Source: CAZFVY01 sp964522665
GTDB lineage: Bacteria; Verrucomicrobiota; Verrucomicrobiia; Limisphaerales; CAZFVY01
Direction: 5' to 3'
Assembly (NCBI GenBank): GCA_964522665.1
Contig: CAZFVY010000019.1
Span: 1 to 64,000, forward strand
Length of the DNA: 64,000 bases
The position numbers and the translations under genes were made by a program. Under the pieces are notes generated by a model that saw nothing but the letters and a program-made list of their open reading frames with translations, was not told the origin of the DNA and made no database searches. Of the stretch, positions 61,587 through 64,000 are shown piece by piece; the stretch's first letter is position 1; every line of letters starts with the position of its first letter.

Positions 61587-61598
61587 AACTGACCGGCG

Positions 61599-62357
61599 AT
61601 GAGCGACTCGAATCCCGAAAACCCCACGCCCGCGAACGCCGCCGGCGCCGGAGTTTTTGCCACGACCCGTTGGACCGTGGTGCTGGCGGCCGGCCGCGGC
61701 AGTGGGCCGCAGGCGGACCTTGCGCTGGAAGAACTCTGCCGCACTTACTGGTTCCCGCTTTATTCGTATGTCCGCCGCCAGGGTTACACCAAGGAGAATG
61801 CCGAAGACTTGACCCAGGCGTTTTTCCTCCGCTTTCTCGAACGAAACTTCCTTGAGGGCGTCGCCAGCGACAAAGGCAAATTCCGCGCCTATCTCCTGGT
61901 CTGCCTAAAACATTTTTTGATCAACGAATGGGACCGCGCGAATCGCCTGAAACGCGGCGGCGGGGTGGCGCCGTTGTCGCTCGATTGGCAGGACGCCGAC
62001 GCCCGCTATCAGATCAACCCGGCGGACAACCTCAGTCCCGACAAGCTCTACGACCGCACCTGGGCCGTCACGCTCCTCGAGCGCGTCATCACCCGCCTGC
62101 GCGATGAATCCGTCGCCGAGGGCCGCGCGAATATCTTCGACCAACTCAAACCGTTTCTCACGGTCGGCAAAAGCGCGATTCCCTACGCCGGCGCCGCGGA
62201 GGCGCTCGGGCTGAATGAAGGCGCCACCCGCGTGGCCGTGCATCGCCTGCGCCGCCGCTACCGAGAGCTGCTGCGCGACGAGATCAGCCAAACCCTTTCC
62301 GATCCGACCCAAGTCGAAGGCGAATTGCAGGCCCTCTTCGCCGCCTTCGCAGGGTAA
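61599..62357 (+). CDS. ECF-type RNA polymerase sigma factor paired with the kinase
   Basis: A 252-residue sigma factor with sigma region 2 (about 20-110; 'LEELCRTYWFPLYSYVRRQG', 'NAEDLTQAFFLRFLERN') and region 4 (about 185-235; 'YAGAAEALGLNEGATRVAVH' then 'RLRRRYRELLRDEI'). An extra loop of about 40 residues between them ('DRTWAVTLLERVITRLRDES') is usual in the kinase-associated subgroup. It starts 12 bp after the kinase stop, so the two are one operon. The kinase gene comes first, whereas in many genomes the sigma gene precedes it. It would direct transcription of a regulon that cannot be named from this window. Confidence 0.9.
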   Translation: MSDSNPENPTPANAAGAGVFATTRWTVVLAAGRGSGPQADLALEELCRTYWFPLYSYVRRQGYTKENAEDLTQAFFLRFLERNFLEGVASDKGKFRAYLLVCLKHFLINEWDRANRLKRGGGVAPLSLDWQDADARYQINPADNLSPDKLYDRTWAVTLLERVITRLRDESVAEGRANIFDQLKPFLTVGKSAIPYAGAAEALGLNEGATRVAVHRLRRRYRELLRDEISQTLSDPTQVEGELQALFAAFAG

Positions 62358-62375
62358 GGTCGAAAAAGCTAAATT

Positions 62376-62458
62376 CTAAAGGCTGAAGGCGAACCGAATG
62401 AATCGAAAGAAGCCAGTTATGAAGTCAGAAACTTCAGCATTTAGCATTCAGCCTTTAG
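62376..62458. terminator. Inverted repeat at the sigma factor / SDR convergent junction
   Basis: Perfect 12-bp arms CTAAAGGCTGAA (62376-62387) and TTCAGCCTTTAG (62447-62458), 59 bp apart, between two convergent genes. The inner sequence includes a nearby partial copy ('TTCAGCATTTAGC'). No U-tract follows directly, so it may be a bidirectional terminator or a decayed repeat element. Confidence 0.5.
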
Positions 62459-62464
62459 CCTTTC

Positions 62465-63271
62465 TTACGCCGTTGGCCAGAGCAGCCGGCCTTCCATGCC
62501 GCCGGCGACGACGTGATTCTGGCCGGTGATGTGGCCGGCCAGCGTGTCCGAGGAGAGGAATACGATGAGATTCGCGATGTCTTCGACCCGGGCGATTTTT
62601 GGGAGCGCCATCGTGGCGGTTACGCGGCGGACGAGCGCGGTGTCGCGCAGGTGGCCCTCGGTCAGCGGCGTCACGGTCCAGCCGGGGCTGACGCAATTGA
62701 CGCGGCCGCCACAGTAGCCGCGGGCCGGCGGCGCCAGCCGGGCGATTTCGTTTTTCAAGGTGCGCAGAAAGCCGAACGCGAGCGCGGATTTCGCGGCGGC
62801 GTAGTCCGCGTGACCGGCTTCGCCGAAGACTCCCGCCGTCGAGGCGACGAGCGTCGCGTTGCCATGCTTTTGCTCTTTCACGAGGCGGAAGAACGCGCGG
62901 CAACAGAGGAAGGCGGCGGTCAGGTCGGTCTCCAGCGTGCGCCGCCATTGGGCGAGCGTCATTTCGTGGAGCGGCGTTTCCCGATCGACCCAGATGCCGG
63001 CGTTGGCGACCAGCGTGTCGATGCCGCCGAACGCGTCCTGGGCCGCCACGAACAACGCCGTCACTTCCTTCTCCTTGGTCAAATCGGCGCCGAGGATAAT
63101 CGTTTTCGCGCGCGGCAGACTACGCTGCAATTCCTCCGCGGCGGCGCGACCGCGACGATAGTGCAGAATCAAGCGGGCGCCTTCCGCCGCGAACGCGCGC
63201 GCGACGCCCGCGCCGATCCCGCCCGAAGCCCCAGTGAGGAGGATCACCTTGTTTTTCAGATTCGTTTTCAT
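62465..63271 (-). CDS. Short-chain dehydrogenase/reductase, FabG-like
   Basis: A 268-residue classical SDR. The cofactor loop is 'TGASGGIG' (13-20), 'NAG' lies in 'VANAGIWVD', the catalytic serine is in 'LVASTAGVFG' and Y-x3-K is in 'YAAAKSAL'. It would reduce or oxidise a carbonyl/hydroxyl substrate with NAD(P)H. FabG-like keto-reductase activity is the usual default, but the substrate loop gives no clear clue. The 'GRVNCVSPGWTVTPL' segment is canonical. It starts 5 bp after the dinB stop on the same strand, so it is probably co-transcribed, although no metabolic link between the two is evident. Confidence 0.88.
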   Translation of the reverse strand: MKTNLKNKVILLTGASGGIGAGVARAFAAEGARLILHYRRGRAAAEELQRSLPRAKTIILGADLTKEKEVTALFVAAQDAFGGIDTLVANAGIWVDRETPLHEMTLAQWRRTLETDLTAAFLCCRAFFRLVKEQKHGNATLVASTAGVFGEAGHADYAAAKSALAFGFLRTLKNEIARLAPPARGYCGGRVNCVSPGWTVTPLTEGHLRDTALVRRVTATMALPKIARVEDIANLIVFLSSDTLAGHITGQNHVVAGGMEGRLLWPTA

Positions 63272-63276
63272 CTTCG

Positions 63277-64000
63277 TTAAAGCGGCAGCATGAGTTGATA
63301 TCGGGCGAGCGGGCCGACGTGGCTGACGCCCAATCCGAGCAGACGCAAGGGGCGTGAGACGAGTTTGTCCCGGGCCAGCAAATGACAGGCCAGGCGATAG
63401 ATTTCCGGCGCTTCGGTGAGTTGCTCTTCGACCGTAATCTGGCGCGTGAGGGTGGTGAAATCACCGTAACGCACTTTCACCTGCACCGTTTGGGCGCCGA
63501 GACGGCGGCGGCTGAGCCGGCCCGCGATGTCCGCCGTCTGCTCCCGCAGTGATTTCCGCAGCGCGATCCGGTCTTCCGTGTCCCGCAGAAAGGTCTCCTC
63601 GCTGCTGATGGTTTTAACTTCGTCGCCGATTTCCAACGGGCGATCATCTTCGCCCAATGCGAATTGTCGGAGGCGCGGACCAAACGAGCCGACGAGCGCC
63701 CGGAGATCGCCCCGGTAATCCTGCAAATCGCCGACCGTCAGAATCCCCGCCTTTTGCAAAACTTCCGCGGTGACCTTGCCGACGCCGTGGATCGAGCGCG
63801 CCGGCAACGGGCGCAAGAACGCGACCTTCTCGCTCTCGCGGATTACCGTCAGACCGTCCGGCTTTTGAAAATCGCTCGCCAATTTCGCCAGCAGTTTGTT
63901 CGCCGCGAGCCCGACGGTCGCGGTGAGGCCGCGTTCGTCGAAAATCTGACGCTTCAGTTCCCGCGCCAACGGGACGGCCAAGTCGAGGCTTTCGTCCGCC
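63277..64000 (-). CDS. dinB: DNA polymerase IV (DinB), partial at window edge
   Basis: The 3' part of a Y-family translesion polymerase; the gene runs off the window at 64000. Visible are the end of the palm domain ('TATVGLAANKLLAKLASDFQ'), the thumb helix-hairpin-helix ('SIHGVGKVTAEVLQKAG') and the little finger domain ('EVKTISSEETFLRDTED'). The N-terminal part with the metal-binding aspartates is outside. DinB extends primers past damaged bases with low fidelity and is commonly SOS-induced, but its promoter is not in view. Confidence 0.9.
   Translation of the reverse strand, partial: ADESLDLAVPLARELKRQIFDERGLTATVGLAANKLLAKLASDFQKPDGLTVIRESEKVAFLRPLPARSIHGVGKVTAEVLQKAGILTVGDLQDYRGDLRALVGSFGPRLRQFALGEDDRPLEIGDEVKTISSEETFLRDTEDRIALRKSLREQTADIAGRLSRRRLGAQTVQVKVRYGDFTTLTRQITVEEQLTEAPEIYRLACHLLARDKLVSRPLRLLGLGVSHVGPLARYQLMLPL

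Overview
The window is a GC-rich bacterial chromosome segment that most resembles Verrucomicrobiota, probably a Pedosphaera/Limisphaerales-type soil lineage. That placement is inferred from gene families: very large secreted Ig/NHL/cohesin proteins ending in a 'VQ.S.DLTHWT...RFYR' module, a zinc-ribbon Ser/Thr kinase paired with an ECF sigma factor, several CRTAC1-type (FG-GAP plus ASPIC/UnbV) secreted proteins, an ADOP-type permease and cytochrome c/PQQ-propeller fusions. No rRNA, tRNA, CRISPR array, prophage or complete insertion sequence was seen.

Layout. 1-1.3 kb: two adjacent polymerase-beta-like nucleotidyltransferases, the first lacking its N-terminal half. 1.7-3.3 kb: olsB-olsA for ornithine lipid synthesis. 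3.5-11.3 kb (minus strand): a phosphate operon, porin-pstS-pstC-pstA-pstB-phoU-CHAD-sixA, preceded by a Pho-box-like array of CGTAAC repeats in 11-bp phase. 11.5-24 kb: a membrane-anchored PQQ-like propeller, a REC-Hpt-REC-cyclase regulator, a membrane-anchored clan GH-A-like glycosidase, a P3A-type proton ATPase, a decayed pyruvate kinase remnant, an ADOP permease and an unknown membrane protein. 24.4-41.1 kb: a secreted alpha/beta hydrolase and two giant exported proteins, one with cohesin-dockerin-cohesin and one of about 2993 aa with 18 Ig-like domains and two six-bladed NHL propellers. 41.1-43.5 kb: a small inverted-repeat element, an unusual Ser/Thr kinase, and a HEPN/Abi-like gene between two copies of a 394-bp direct repeat. 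43.5-57 kb: three CRTAC1-family proteins, a LytTR response regulator, and several heme or PQQ-type oxidoreductases. 57.3-64 kb: a DUF3037 protein, a receptor-type Ser/Thr kinase with its ECF sigma factor, an SDR oxidoreductase and the 3' part of dinB.

How the genes fit together. The phosphate operon combines outer-membrane entry (porin), high-affinity uptake (PstSCAB), signalling (PhoU) and probable polyphosphate/phosphohistidine handling (CHAD, SixA). The adjacent olsBA genes make a phosphorus-free membrane lipid, so 1.7-11.3 kb reads as a phosphate-limitation island. The 24-57 kb stretch is dominated by exported proteins for surface binding, polymer or ester hydrolysis and periplasmic electron transfer.

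The best candidate for a recently acquired module is 42197-43873. A HEPN-motif Abi-like gene lies between a truncated and an intact copy of the start of a CRTAC1-type gene, the structure expected from single-crossover integration. Other unusual points are a class III cyclase lacking its transition-state arginine, a cohesin/dockerin protein that could self-assemble, inverted repeats at three convergent gene junctions, and an orphan intrinsic terminator that may mark a small RNA or leader.
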